The notes under the pieces are model-generated. The model saw nothing but the letters and a program-made list of their open reading frames with translations. It did no database searches and was not told the origin of the DNA. A DNA stretch of 64,000 nt from Linnemannia schmuckeri (Eukaryota > Mortierellomycota > Mortierellomycetes > Mortierellales > Mortierellaceae). Of this stretch, positions 1 to 13,087 are shown one piece after another (within the stretch, counting starts at the first letter, position 1; each line of letters opens with the position of its first letter). Where the stretch lies: assembly GCA_029449235.1 (NCBI GenBank), contig JANATG010000015.1, positions 558,001-622,000 on the forward strand, read 5' to 3'. Made by a program: the position numbers and the translations under genes.

Positions 1-1307
1 TATGACTACTGCCAGGGCATCAGTCCAGATTCCAAGACCTACAAGCCCATCGTAAGATCGAAGTGTCAATTCTCGCGGTAGTGACAGACTGATCTCACTA
101 AAAGCAAACTTTTTAACTTCAGCGTACTTCTTGATTACTATTTTAGCCCGGAGCAACACTCAAGAAAGTGCAGCTATTTATGCGCCACGGTGACAGAGTT
201 CCAAGTATGGTCTTCCCCGGCGACGACGCCAACTACAACTTGTGCGGTAATTTTGTGGAGAGTTACTTCTCTGGCGATGAATTGCTTTCAAGAACCCCTA
301 CCGTTCAGTCAAAGATCATGGATCCCAAGGACAGCCCCTACCACAAGCTGATGTGGAAGGGCAACTGCGATGTTGGCCAGTTGACGAACAGGGGAAAGCA
401 ACAGACCTACAACGTCGGCAAGAACATTCGCTCGATCTACGTCGACATGCTCAAGTTCCTCCCCAAGTTCTTGAACACCGATCTAATTTACGTCCGCAAC
501 ACCTACGCCATCCGCACCCGCGAGTCGGCCGAGCACATGTTGAATGGTCTCTATCCTTCCTTCTTCCGTGTCCCCGGATCGGTCATTGAGATGAATGCCT
601 ACCCCGAAGCTGTCGAGAACATTATCCTCAGCAGGAACCTTTGCCCAGCTCTCCCTTCCCTCTTCAAGCCCTTCATGTCCACACCCACCTTCCTCAACTT
701 TTTCAAGTCCAACTATGCCCTGATGGTCAAGACCAACAATATCCTCGGCATCGGCAACAACCCTCAATACAACAATTCCTTGAACGGAGACTTTTTCATT
801 TCGCGTCTATGCAACGACTTGCCACTCCCTTGCTCGCGCACTAATTCTACAGACTGCATTACCCCTATCGAGGCAACCAAGGCTATTGCTGGATCCTGGG
901 TCATGTCCTATGGTCCCATGCGTTGGGGACCTCAGGTCGAGAAGGTCAAACGCGTCTCTGGTGGAATGTTTGTCGGTACCATCCCCAAGAACATCCGTGC
1001 TACCCTAAAGGGCGATCCTTCCTCGCGTCCCTTTGAGTTTTATTCCGTTCACGACCAGTCCATCGACCAAATCATGGCCATTATCAGTACACCGAACACG
1101 CCTTGGCCTAGCTATAGTTCTACGCTTGTATTCGAAACAGCAGAGTTGGCTGACAAGTCGCATGTTGTCCGTGTAATCTACGAGGGCAAGACTGTGAAGG
1201 CACATCCCGACCTTAAGTGTTCTTTGGAGGCATGCCCCCTGAACACTTTTGCCGCCTTCCTTGAGAACTACGTTCCTGCAGATGCACAGGCTGAGTGTGC
1301 TGTCTAA
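1..1307 (+). CDS. Histidine acid phosphatase family protein (5' end outside window)
   Basis: This is a histidine-type phosphomonoesterase (acid phosphatase / multiple inositol-polyphosphate phosphatase superfamily). Two exons are visible: 1..51, and 147..1307 after a 95-nt GTAAGA..TTTTAG intron, joined in phase 0. The signature RHGDRVP, which carries the phosphate-accepting His, lies near the start of exon 2 at about 177-200. The second catalytic motif, His-Asp in SVHDQS, is at 1050-1055. Many Cys residues fit a secreted or vacuolar enzyme. The N-terminus, including any signal peptide, is upstream of the window. An AATAAA-like signal overlaps the region just after the stop. The family is clear, but the substrate (phytate, inositol phosphates or general phosphoesters) cannot be told from sequence. 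Confidence 0.88.
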
Positions 1308-1426
1308 AAAATAAAAAAACGCAGTCTTACCTTTTTACCCTTAATCGATCATAGCCTTTGTCTTAATAAACCAATAAGGTTGATCTCTCTCCTCTCACTC
1401 ACTGTCTTCACTCCTCTCTTCTTTCC

Positions 1427-3324
1427 ATGCGCTCGCCATCACCACCATCGTCCAGACAACGACATCACTCACAGGAAGAATCCTCATGGTCCACTGGAAG
1501 AACCGGCAGCAGCGGCACCATTGCAAATGACAAGGAAACGCTCCATAATTCCCACTCAGACTTGCAGCATTCGTCTCACTACCAACAACATAACGAAAGA
1601 ACTCGAATGACTACCGACTCGGACACAGGCTCGGTTCCAGATTCAGACCGCTCTCAGCAAAAACAGCATCTTCACAGAAAGGCCAGTCGCGAGAGCATGA
1701 GTGGTCGTGGGAGTGAGCCGGGAAGTGAACTGGATGAAGATGATAGCAACCGGAATAAACGCCACAGCTATTTGAATTCATCCACACCTACTACTCCAGT
1801 CAAGCGAGCCAAGAGGAACCCATCCATCAAATGTCCGATCTGTCATGAATATGTGACTCCAGGACAGTATCAGCAGCATTACCGAATGGAGCTCGCTCAA
1901 CTGGAGATTGGAGCGTCTAATGAAGTGTAAGTTTGGCTTTTAGGTGCCTTGGTCCTCATGGTAAAATGTTTGTTGGACGTTGACGATCGCCTTTTTGTAA
2001 CTCTAGTCATTGACTAAACATGTATGCATTTCACTCTAAAATAGGGGCCGAGGCAAGCGAGGAGCAGCAATTGCAGCATCAAAGCAGTTCATGAAAGGAA
2101 AATCCCGTGCATCGACATCAGACCAAGAGAAGCAGAACGTATGAATATTTGCATTCATAGTTTTTATATGACTATTGTTTTTTATGCAGGTCTTTTGCGT
2201 TTCTAACGGTGGCTTATTATATTATATCGCTGTAGATGCTTCGAGATATTCAGAAGCGGAGAGGAGCACGACAGATCAACAAGGATGGCAATGGAGCAGG
2301 ATCAACTCAAGGGGGTCGGGATCTGGATCTTGGGCTAGCAAGCGCGCTTGGAGATGCCCTCAATGACGACTCTCCAGCAACATGTTTTATCTGCAACGAG
2401 CGGCTCTTTGGATCACTTGATGATATCAATACCCACATCGATGCCTGCCTCACCAATCCGCAGCCATCACAGAACGATGTACAAAGAGGATATTCGTCAT
2501 CAGGCGCAAACACGCCAGCCTCTGGAGGCGCATCAGGGAGGAGCTCTACAGCGACCACCCCTAATGCCCGGATGACGGATTCGTTTGAAGAATACACATG
2601 GGCGGGTCAGACGCGGATACGAGCGACAGCTCTGTTTGAAGGTGGGATGGCGTCTCTCGGGTCAGGCTCGAGAACTGTACAAGAAGACATTGACGACGAT
2701 TTGAATGTGGAGGATGATGAGGATGATGAGTATGGAGGTGCTCAATTTACGGAGCGGGACGTGGTTTTGAACATTGAGGATCCGGACACGGATGAGCTAC
2801 GAGAGATTGTCATGGAGTCGACTGCATTTGTCGAACGAGCTCCACCTTCACCGACCCTTGCAGCCAAGGAAGCACAGAGACGGCATAGAGGTGTTGATCG
2901 GGATGTAGATATTGAAGACATTGGTGATGATCCAGGCGATGTGGATGATGACCCTGTGGACGAAGATGAAGAAATTGATCTGGAAGGAGACGACAACGAC
3001 GATCATGATCACGACCACCACCGCCACCACAAGGAAGTCGAAGATCAGAGAGTAGATGCAATGATGAGTTCGGCATTGACATCTGGAGACACGCGACTGC
3101 TGATTGAGGCGTTGAGGTCTAAGGTCAAGCATCTGGAGTCGGCCAACAAGAATGTACCAACGTGTTTGATCTGTCTAGAGGCTTATACGGTTCCGCTGAC
3201 GTCTATTGTCTGCTGGCACGTTCATTGTGAGGCCTGCTGGATGCAGACCCTGGGTAGCAAAAAGCTGTGTCCGCAGTGCCAAAAGATTACCCTCCCCAAG
3301 GATCTCCGTAGAATCTATCTCTAA
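1427..3324 (+). CDS. RNF220-like RING E3 ubiquitin ligase
   Basis: Exons 1427..1926, 2045..2138 and 2236..3324 give 560 residues. An N-terminal low-complexity Ser/Gln/His region is followed by a Cys-rich finger (CPICHEYV...H at about 136-153), then a second CFIC...H...C finger, then long acidic and His/Asp-rich stretches. A C-terminal C3HC4 RING occupies about 508-546, with Cys/His spacing C-x2-C-x12-C-x-H-x2-C-x2-C-x10-C-x2-C. The order finger, finger, RING at the extreme C-terminus is that of RNF220-type ubiquitin ligases, which act with E2 enzymes. The substrate is unknown. The start is the first ATG of the open frame and lies only about 120 nt after the previous stop, so the two genes are very close. 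A later in-frame ATG could also serve. Confidence 0.82.
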
Positions 3325-3624
3325 AACTCTCGCTATCTTATTTTGTCAAATAAACGTGTCGATGTCTAAAGATAGCGGTGTGGTGGGTTAGTTTTTTCAG
3401 CGTCATTTTTGTTTGGTTTCCTTGCGGTACGCGTCATGCCGAGCTGTTAGTTGGTGCGGGTCTATTTCTCACTTTTTCCTAGCTTTATTCGCGCGTTATC
3501 ATATGCAAAAAACTGATGAAGGAACGGATGCCAAGAACAGGCGAAGGGGGGCAGGGATCTAGACGCGACCCAGATAAACAAAAGCGGAAATATCACGATC
3601 ACCGATCAACTAGAATGAGATAGG

Positions 3625-3657
<33 letters not shown>

Positions 3658-4344
3658 GCGACGATGGACACGGCCCATTTCACTTCACATCGCATCACAG
3701 ACTGTGCATTCATCGAGAAACTTGCAAAACGACGCCCCTTGCTTTATCGTTTCAACGGTCGACCAAAATGACAAACCAAAAGACTGCTTGTGTTTTTGCT
3801 TTTGTATCTCAATCCAAGTACACAAACACAAAATCAAACAGTATGTCATTTTATTTTTTGTTTTTTCGACGCACTGACTTTTTGATGACAACTAACCGTC
3901 TCATTTGCCACGTTTTTGGTGAAAGAATAAAAAAAAAAGGATAAATGACGAGAAAAGCCAAGGACTGACGGAGTGCTACGAAAAATAGGAAAAAATAGAA
4001 TGAGGACACCGTAACAAACAAGAATATCACATGTCAGTCTTCTTATCCATCATTTTTTCATCTCTATGTATGAGGTATTGTGGAGATGGGATGTGTTGGA
4101 AGCCTGTCGGATAAAACTATACATGGAGGCAATCATCCAATTTGGATGAAAGGAAAAGAGAAAACAATTTGACATGAAAGCAAGATGGAGGTACAGATTT
4201 TTCATGCTGGTTGCGTTTGCATGTTTGTTTGTATTTGTTGATCGTTGTATTTCACAAGTGTGAAATAAAAAAAAATGATGAAAAAGAAAGAGAGAGAAAA
4301 GGGCAGGATGTGTGAATAGAAAGGACGTGAGCTCGAGCAGGGGA

Positions 4345-4362
4345 GGGGGGGGGGGGGGGGGG
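4345..4362 (+). repeat. Poly(G) tract
   Basis: 18 consecutive G, with GGGA before it. A second shorter tract (15 G) is at 24284-24298. Confidence 0.9.
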
Positions 4363-7300
4363 CAGTGTGTTTTGAAAGGTTCGCCCATCAAGTCCGTGTG
4401 CAAAGAAGCAATGAGAGAAAAACAAAGAGAGTAACAACAATAACGTGTCTGTTAGACCGAGTCCCAAGGCTGTGTATGCATCGTATGCAAACATGCATCA
4501 AGGCTCAACAGCTGCGCGGGGACCTGACTCTGAGATGCATTTTTTTTCTTTTTGTCTTCGCGATCTTCCACATACACCAACTTGCGCCACTACCTCTTGT
4601 CAGTTTGAATGTAACAAACCAACAAGGTGCCCTCTCTCTGCCCAATCCAAATAAAAACATTCGAGCGTGACGGCCGTAACGGTTACTTATTCAGCCGAAA
4701 AAGGTGGGGAGAAAGAGGAGGAAATCAAGGCTCTCAATATTGTCGCCAACTTGGTGACCCCTTCAGCTTTTATCATTTCATATGACAGCCTCCCCAGATA
4801 TTGTATTGTAATCGATTTGGTCAGTTGCGGCCAAATTTATATTATTCTCAACGGTCAACAATAAAAAACATTCTTGATATGCGCTCGATTCTTAGTTATT
4901 TTTTTGTTTTTGTTGTTTGGCGGGAGGCTGTTTCTTAATCGTTTGGTTCTTCTTTTGTTAGTTGGAACTTTAAACTTGCCTTTTTTTCTTCTTTCAATAA
5001 TAAAAGTGAGAAGGAGGCGAAGAGCAAAATAGAGTAGTGAAAGTAGAAGTGAGAGGAAAATAATGCAAAAAGTTAAAAAGATAAAGAAAGGAGGAAAGAA
5101 ATGGCGTATTCGAAAACGCCAGGGTGTGCTAGTCATTCCCTCTGTATCAAGCATGCGGATACGCAATAATAGTCTATTGGTGGTCCTGCACAAGAAAAAG
5201 AACGCAATTTAACAAGCAGGAAGAAAAGGTCCCTACCAAATTGCGAGGATGGCAGATATGCGTCCTTTTCTTGTGAAGCAATTGCCAGATCATGTGTACG
5301 CCGCCAACCGTCTCTCTCTTCCTTCTTCTCATGTAGTTTTTTTTTCACATCCCATTACAACCCTCTCTCATGCTCATTCATCCATCAATTGGACTCTTAG
5401 AAAGAGAGAGATAGAGCAAGGGCATGAAAGAAATATGAACTGAAAAGATAATCTTGTTTTGCCCCTGTTCCTGCTTGCTCACCTCCCTCGGATCGATGAG
5501 CAAGTGTGGTTTTTTACCTCTTTTTCAATAGTTACGTCGTTGTTGTGTTTGTGCTAACTGTCTGTTTTGTTACATGTTTGGTTGAGCGGAACAACGAGGC
5601 AGCTCTGACTTGACGGCGAGTTAGGTAGGTTAGAAAGATACCTATCACTTTAGCAGGTTCGAGCACAATCACACAAAAAAGAAACTCACCCCTGTCCTGC
5701 CGGAATTTTTGCACATCATCCCATTCGAAACAGCATGTACCGTTTTTGTTCCTCTTTTCGGTTAGATGGATGGGTAGGTGCGCGCGGTGTGTTCGTCTGA
5801 TCGCTGTTCCTCTTCCTTCTGTTTGCGTTCTTTTTTTTGGTTTGTTCGTTCTTCCCTAGAGGATTTAGGAGGGAGGAGGGGGAGGAAAAAAAAATGAAAT
5901 GAGTTCAGGCCCTTTTCACGGAGTTCCCCTTGTCTGACAACGAACAAAAAAAAGGCCGAGAGTGCACAAAGGGGCAAAAGACAAGTTATGAATGGTGGAT
6001 AGGGTCTGGCTGACGACATGGGTGATTTGCTTGGCATGTTCATTTTTATTATTTTATTTTATTTGTTTTCTCGTGTATGCCTGGATACAAGAGATCTGTA
6101 ACTGACCAAAATGTTCATCGTAGGCTTGCGCTTACAATTGGTGCTTATGTTTCCTTTGAGGAGTTCAACAAAAAAAACAGATTGAACAAGGTCATTATCT
6201 GTGCCATTGTTGAGGCACCACTTACATCTGCACACCGAACCGTGGACTTAAGCAAAGGAGATGAAAGTAATACATGTACTCGATGATTGAAATGAAATTC
6301 TTCGGGTGGAGATCCTAAAGGTAGTAAAAAGATGAAAAAAAAAAAAAAAAAAAAAAAAAACGATTGGGGCAAGGGGCAAGAAACACCAAGGAAGCAAGTA
6401 TATGCAATGTTCACCCTATTTTTGTTTTTTCACAACCTCTCGAGAAGTGGTTGAAATGCACTTTCAGTTGAAGATCCTGCATATCCCGATAGATGCAGGT
6501 ATGTCTGTATGAATGTGGAGGAGGATGAAAAGTTGGCCATCTTTGTTCATTTCAGATAGAACTGTGAAAGCGAACATTGGAATGAATATGAAAACCAGGG
6601 AAGCGACGCGGCATGTTGGGAATGGCGATGAACTCTACCCAGGTACGGACACCTGAATAAAAGTGAACAATTGGGAAGATTGGACATGGGATGGGGATGG
6701 TGGGGGAACCAAAGTAAAAAAAAAAAAAAAAAAAAAAAACACGCCTGACTGGCCGAGTTGGCATAGCGGCGCGCGTCTTTGCTCATTCACACACACGTCC
6801 CAGTGGAGAAAAGAAGCAAAGAAACAAAGAAGTTGTGTGGGCGGCACTTTTACTTCCCAACGCATATACGCAAAGTTAACATGAGAGCCAATGGGTGGAT
6901 ATTGACGGGTTTTTACTTTGGGACGATTGGATGGTAGTGTGGGACGATTAACGAGATCTGTCAGTTGAAGAAAGGCGTGTGCACTCAACTTCCTTATTTT
7001 CTATCGCTCATGAGCCATCGTGGTAAATATGACTGGGAAAATATCCATGTCGGGTCCAGTTGACAATCGACACACATATCCATTCCACGACGACAACGCG
7101 ACCAACAGGTGATTATATACGATTATATCCCCATTGTCCTAGGAGAAAACGCCAAACCACCTTGAAGGGAAGAAGGTGATAAATGGATAGGAGTGAAAGT
7201 CAGCGTGGTTACCATGAGGGTTTGCCCCCAGTTTTTGTTGTTGAGGACGATCCCTGGACGTCGAATCATTGTTGTCCCTGTCCCTCCGAGAATAGATAAC

Positions 7301-7938
7301 AAATGTGGTGAGATAGAGTACTGTTGTAGTTAAGTTCAATATAAAAAGAAGAATAAACATTCATATGTCTGTCTGTGTCTGTTCTGGCTGAGTTGATTAC
7401 AACCAAAAAGGAAGGAAAAAAAAAACACCCGCATGTGGCATGAGAAAGAAACAGAGAAAAAAAGGCCTAACAGACTGAACTAGTTTGGCATTCATTCACC
7501 TGTATCGCATCGTATCGTTGTCATACTTTTATTCTCAACCTAAAAGTTGACCCATGGAAGCACGATACGGGTGCATGGGCAAAGTGGATAGGGTCAGTGA
7601 GCGAGTGAGCACTGGCAGTGACATATCCCGCCTATGCATTACTTGCGTATGCATTCAAACTAGTCTAGATGTCAACACACATCCATGTCCTTGAGCACAG
7701 AGCAGAGTGGCCCCGATCCTCCTTGAATTCATTCATTCATTCAATTCAGGTCTCCTCCCCTTCGTATCTAATAATTAATGGGAGTGCCTGGTTTCTGAGT
7801 CCCCTTCAGATTGAGTCTATCTTCCCCAGCTAGGGACCCCTCATATATAACAGACGACACCCCCCGAAAAAAGAATGTCTGGCTTGAACCTTGGGTCTCC
7901 TCCTTCGTTTCTTTCGGTTCCCCCTTCCCTTTCCCTCG

Positions 7939-7940
<2 letters not shown>

Positions 7941-7972
<32 letters not shown>
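7941..7972 (+). repeat. Poly(T) tract upstream of the 8595 gene
   Basis: 32 consecutive T inside a pyrimidine-rich stretch, about 270 nt before the TATA-like site. Such tracts often exclude nucleosomes in fungal promoters. The role here is inferred. Confidence 0.8.
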
Positions 7973-8233
7973 CTTTTCGTTTCTTTTTTCACTTTTCACT
8001 TTCCCTCCACTTCGCCCTAGCCTTTCTCTTTTCCCTTTTGTTGAGAATCACTAACTGTTGCTTTCTCCATCGGGTGAATCCCTTTTTTTTTTCTTTCCTC
8101 ATCTCATTCCAAAACTCATTTAGCTTCGTTCTTTTTTTGGTGACCCCTGAACCCCAGCAGTTCTCTCTCTCTCACGTTTTCGGCGTTCGTTCTTTTTGTT
8201 TGTTTGTTTGTTTTTGTTCGCTCGTTCCCTTGA

Positions 8234-8246
8234 CGTATAAATACCC
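8234..8246 (+). promoter_or_regulatory. Candidate TATA box for the 8595 gene
   Basis: The motif GTATAAATAC lies about 350 nt upstream of the ATG at 8595, in pyrimidine-rich DNA with no upstream coding. If used, it implies a leader of about 320 nt. This is a sequence match only. Confidence 0.4.
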
Positions 8247-8594
8247 GGCAGTTGTTTTTTCTTGTGTTCCCTCTTTTTACTTCTTTCTGCACTCCCTTTT
8301 CATACCAACAACATCCTTCAACCGCGACATTAACAGCAACCACCACAACCTCACTGCCAATTTTATTATTCTTTCCCTTCACTATTTTGGCCGATCTCCC
8401 TCAAGAAGCACCTAAAGAAGAAACCTCTCATTGAAAGAATAGAATAACGCATAACGATACACAACGAAACAGAAGAACAGCAATTGCAGGTTACAAAAAG
8501 AAAAGCGTTGGCCCCGTCTTTTTTTTTTTTTGTGCAGCAGTTTTAGTAGCAGTTACTTCTTTCCTCTTCCCGGCCGCAACACTCCCAAGAAATA

Positions 8595-11470
8595 ATGAAT
8601 CCTTTCTCGGTCGTTACCTATTGTCAATCCAATCTTCCTTCGATCCACTCCTCGCTCTCATCTCTTCCTTGTTTTTATCACACTGAGAAGAAAACCAGCA
8701 AAACCAGCAAAACCAGAAAGGAACGACACAAGAAGTCCTCGGCCAACATCGTCATCTCCCCTTCTACTCTCGTTACTCCTTCTCCTACTGATAAAAGTAA
8801 CAACACAATCGGTAGCATGAGATCCTCCTCCGCCTCTATCTCCACTTCCTCGCCCTCCTCTTACAGCACGTCACGACGCGCTATCCGCAGGAACAACTCC
8901 ATGTCCTCGGTTCAAAGCAGTCCCTCCGCCTACGACACAAAGCCAACCACTACCACCAGCAATAGCCTTGGCCGAGTAGCAGGAAGAGCCTCCATGGACA
9001 ATTATGATCGTGCGAGCTTTCTTTCTTCTTCTGCTCCTGCTGAGCCTGCCAGAACCTACACATCATCGTCTCTGTCGTATTCGTCGTCGTCAGCATCTTC
9101 TTCATTATCTTCATCACCTGCAACTCCCATCCCCTCCAAACCACGACACAAGAAATCGTCCTCTTCACCACCGGAACTATTCTCGCCTCCTCTGGGGCCC
9201 GTTTCGACTTTTCCATCGTCGTCATTGCCCAATACATCGACGCCATCGCTGACGTCGCTAGCGTCAATTCCTGCGATCGTACTTGAAAACGAAGTCGAGC
9301 CATTGGACCTTCAACAACTCGACGTGCCCCACAACCACAATCACAACCACCATCATCATCACCATAGCCATAACCACCATAACCACCAGCATTATCAGCA
9401 TCAACATCTTCGTCGTCCTTCATCGGAGGAAACCGCTCCGATAGCGCCACCGACACCACCCTTGACATCGTTTTTCTTTGGCCGAGGTTCCGGCAACTCG
9501 GTCTCAAATACTCCTGTCAGCACTCCTCCAGCATCTCCCGCTCTTTATGCTGCAAGAACAAATCCATCGGCTAGTCCCAGCCCTTCAACGACGCCGCCTT
9601 CGTCTCCTTCGCCCTCCTTCCTGGCAACATGGCAAGGTCGTCTTCCGTCCATCCCACGACCTTCACCCATGACGCCATTCAGAGCGGCCAGGAAGGTGGT
9701 TACCTCTGTCACTTCAGTTGGCACAGGTCTCCTCCCTTCCAAGGAACAACTTGGATCAATCCCTGTCGCAGGTCGGATTCTCAAGCACCCCGTGATGGAC
9801 TCGACTCTCACGTATATCGCCTCCAAGACGACCCACCGGGGTGGCAAGGGAGCCGAAAGCAAGCTGATCGCACCTGAGGATGCGCCGTACCTGAAGCTGA
9901 ACCGCAAGCTGATTGACCAGTCCATCACTCTCGCCGGGCTGGCTATTGAGAAGGAGGACCTTTCCAAGACGATGGATGACGAAGCTGCCGATGATGCCTT
10001 TGAGCTGTACCTGGCAGCAATTGCCACGCTCATGCACTCTTTACCCAGTAAGTTGGGTTTTTTTATGATAACGGACTATGAAACCCGTGTTTGAAAAGTA
10101 ATATGTTGCAATCTACGGATCTCATTTTCCCTACCTGTCTGTGTATATCCATTCAGGTACGTGATGGACTAACCCATAGACTGTCTCTCATCCCTCCTTT
10201 TTTCTTCTTAAAAGTTGAAACATGCGACCCCTTGCGACGCGAGGCATTACAGTCCCAGCTTCGAGGCTTCCTTGACGAGCACCAGTTCGATGTGGCGACA
10301 ACAAGAATCACCGTTGCCGCCACAGCCACCAAGGATAATCCCGATGCTGTTGATGCCAAGCAGCGCCGTCGTCTCCGTCGGAGACGTCATCGAGAGTACC
10401 GTGAGCAGGCGCGGTCGTTGATCCATCAGTATTCACCCGCGCCGCCTGCTTCGAGTGCAGCTGCCGCTGTTGCGATTGTTGACCCGATCAGTAGCCGAAG
10501 AAGCAGTGCCCCATCGTCGCTTCCGACTCCCCAGTCGATCCCTCTCGCCCAACAGACTGCTTCCACATCCTCAATAGCGCCATCCAGCCACCAACGGAAG
10601 CATCGTCGTCGTCGTCGTCGTCGTAACCAACACTCCTCAGACGCATGCGACGATGCCCCCAGCCTCAGCGACACCATTATCTCGACTGCCGTTGAATCCG
10701 CGATCAGGCTCAAACAGTCACCCATCCCAGACGTGCTTAAGACCTGCTTCCACGCCTCGCGAGTGATCCTATCCAAAGTCGACGAGAAGTTCCATTTGCA
10801 AGAAAAGGCGTGGCAACTGTCGAAGCATTCGCTCGAGAAGGCGATTGAGCTCGATGAACAGTACGCGATCCACGAGGTCGTGACCGAGACTTTCTTTGCT
10901 ACCGTCACGGGACTGGTCAAGGCCGGGATCGCGTACAAGGAGACTCCTAGCTATGGGTCTCTTAGGGCTGCGGCTGCTCCTGCGCCATTGATCGAACCCA
11001 AATCTGCCCAGGGTCCTGCTCTTCTCATGGCCTCTCTGACTTCTGCTACTGCTAGTGCAGGAGGAAGTGACTTGCCTAGATCTCAAAACCCACAAGCCAT
11101 CTTGCCCAAGAAGTCTACGCCCATGTTGTCGTTCCCCTGGCGACGGCACTCGGTGATTGAGGAGGAGAAAGAGGAGAGTCGTAGTGACGGTGATGATCAA
11201 AACGACGATGAGGAAGAGGACGAGGAAGAAGATGGTGTAGGTAAGGGTTACAATTCTGAGGATTCGTCGTCCTCCTGCTTCACCACCTCCGAAGATGCCG
11301 AGGAAGACGATCAAGTCGACGAGAGTGACAGCGACTCCAGTTATCTTCCCCGTCGTCGTGGCAGTCGCCGCCATTCAAGTGCAGCCCCATATACAGATCA
11401 AGTCCGACAGCGCCTTGGCATGCTTATGGCCCTCCGTGGTGTCGCCTCATATATTGTTGGTGCCAAATAA
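8595..11470 (+). CDS. Large disordered protein with MIT-like helical segment
   Basis: Exons 8595..10047 and 10215..11470 join in phase 1 to give 902 residues. The first ~430 residues are Ser/Thr/Pro-rich and disordered, with a His/Asn tract at about 245-270. A conserved-looking helical segment at about 433-510 (KLNRKLIDQSITLAGLAIE, then AFELYLAAIATLMHSLP, then IETCDPLRREAL) crosses the splice junction. Its pattern of repeated Ala/Leu heptads ending in LP...DP.RRE resembles MIT-type domains of fungal trafficking proteins. Downstream are Arg-rich tracts, a second helical region (SIRLKQSPIPDVLKTCFHAS through FFATVTGLVKAGIAYKET) and two acidic runs. The last residues (LMALRGVASYIVGAK) are hydrophobic. 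A role in membrane trafficking is inference. The splice join is well supported because it restores the helix. Confidence 0.72.
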
Positions 11471-11584
11471 ATAGCCCCCTAAACAAAATAAGCAGTGATA
11501 CTTTTCTGTATGTATATTCATTTCATCTTGTTCATCGTTTTTATTTTTCTTATTACTCTTATACTTTCTCCTGTCTCTCTTGAT

Positions 11585-13087
11585 CTATTTCTTTTTGCCA
11601 TCAAAAGTCTCATTCCAGGCCCAGTCCTTCTTGGCGTGGTAGACAGGGTGTGTCTCTGTACCGGCGGCGATCAATGCATCCTTGTGCTTTGCCCAAATCT
11701 TGCCATAGCGCGTGAAAGGCAACTGAGGATACAAGTGGTGGATGTTGTGCAAATGCTAGTAAAGGATGATTCAAAAAAAAAAAAAATACGCGTAGTTAGT
11801 ACAAGGTTACTGCATCCATCGATGGATCAACAAGTCCATCCATCCTATCTGTGAGAACATAGTGCATTGATGACGGTTCCTCTTCAATTACCTGGTTCAA
11901 CAAAGGAATGGCGAGGTTGAATCCGTTGGAGTTGAGGATGCCTCCGGTGACACTGGTGGTCTTGTAGACGTTATCCTTTTGGTTGAACTGGTGGTCTCCA
12001 TCTGGTCTATGGGGCACATACGCAAACAGCCACACCAGCAACCAGTACGCCTAAAGTTACAAACAAAAAATAGTGCGCAGAGGTGTCAATTTCATGTGTC
12101 AAACTGCCAAACAAAAAAAAAAAAAGTGGGGAAGAGGAAGTGATACATCGAGAGTGATAGAGTGTGTATATGTGAGTGTGATAGAGAGAACTGATAGACT
12201 TACGGCGCGTTGGGGGATGAGCCAGTATTTGACAAAGGCCATATTTTTGTCATTCATCTTCTTCATGAACCAGATGATCGACAAATAGAAAAGAGACGCA
12301 TCCAGGATTTTCCCGTTTTTGACCTTCTTCAGGAGGATTTGCCTGATCCAGAAAAAGTCGGGGAAGAACCATTTGATGGCTCGCACGACCATTGGTCCCT
12401 GAGAATCCCAGATGTCTGGATCTGCATCCGTGTTTACGTGTCGATGGTGCAGCAAGTGCAGTTGCCTTGTATGTCAAAAGAAAAAGTTCATGTAAGAAAG
12501 TGATACTATAAAAAAAGCCATTGACAAGTGGATTATGAAAGAGGAGATACATACCGATAAGAGCCAAAGGGCAAGGTCAGGGGAATACCACTAAAGTAAC
12601 CGACAAGGTTGTTGACAAGGACCTTGTACTTCCCCTTGGCGATCGACGAGTGTGTGCCATCGTGGACGGGCGTGAACGAGGCAAAGATGGCCGCTGTCAT
12701 AAAGGGGAACGACAACAGGGGCGAGAACTTTTTCTTGTAGGCGCCATAGTACAAGATCGATGCCCAAACACTGACACTTCCAACAGCGACTGCAATCGTA
12801 GGGACAGCAATGGTAGGTGTCTTGAGATCCTCGGACGAGACCAACGCCAAGCGTTTGACCCTAGTAGGGGGTGCTGCTTCTCCTGTTGCGGTAATGGTGG
12901 TAACTGCCTGGTTGGCGGCCTTTGTTGGGCTCAGGAGGACTTCTCCAGTGCCGCTAGTGGCGGTGGTGGTGTTCGTGATGGTTGTTGTAGTTGTCGCCTC
13001 TGCAGAGTCATCGATGTCGGAGAGTGTATCCTCCACATCCTCCTCCTGCACAACTGGAGCGACGTACTGTTCAGCAGCGACAGTCAT
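11585..13087 (-). CDS. Membrane fatty-acid desaturase / carotenoid hydroxylase-type di-iron enzyme
   Basis: Four exons on the minus strand, 13087..12555, 12465..12204, 12050..11892 and 11755..11585, give 374 residues. The three histidine boxes of the FA_desaturase superfamily are all present: HDGTH (142-146), HLLHHRH (181-187) and HLHNIHH (319-325). Several hydrophobic segments lie between them. The family inserts a double bond or hydroxyl group using O2 and a di-iron centre in the ER membrane. The box spacing and the HHRHVNTDADPD context look closer to the carotenoid hydroxylase/ketolase branch than to delta-9 or delta-12 front-end desaturases, and there is no cytochrome b5 domain. The N-terminal ~60 residues are Thr/Glu-rich and disordered. 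It converges with the upstream gene, stops 115 nt apart. The exact substrate is unknown. Confidence 0.85.

Larger units (their letters stand above)
3325..8594. other. 5.3 kb gene-free intergenic region
   Basis: No frame here shows conserved motifs or sensible splice-joined coding. The open frames are short and built on homopolymers. It holds poly(A) at 3625-3655, 6335-6360 and 6716-6739, poly(G) at 4345-4362, poly(T) at 7941-7972, a TTCA repeat near 7727-7745 and a TTTG repeat near 8196-8212. The right end is probably the promoter and leader of the next gene. I see no tRNA, rRNA or transposase. Confidence 0.6.

Noticed and set aside
6742..6790. TGGCCGAGTTGG looks like a tRNA A box just after a poly(A) tract
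   Set aside because: No B box (GGTTCGANNCC) or pairing acceptor stem follows within the needed distance on this strand.
7891..8415. 174-residue open frame rich in Phe and Leu
   Set aside because: It is created by the poly(T) and C/T-rich leader DNA and has no domain-like sequence.
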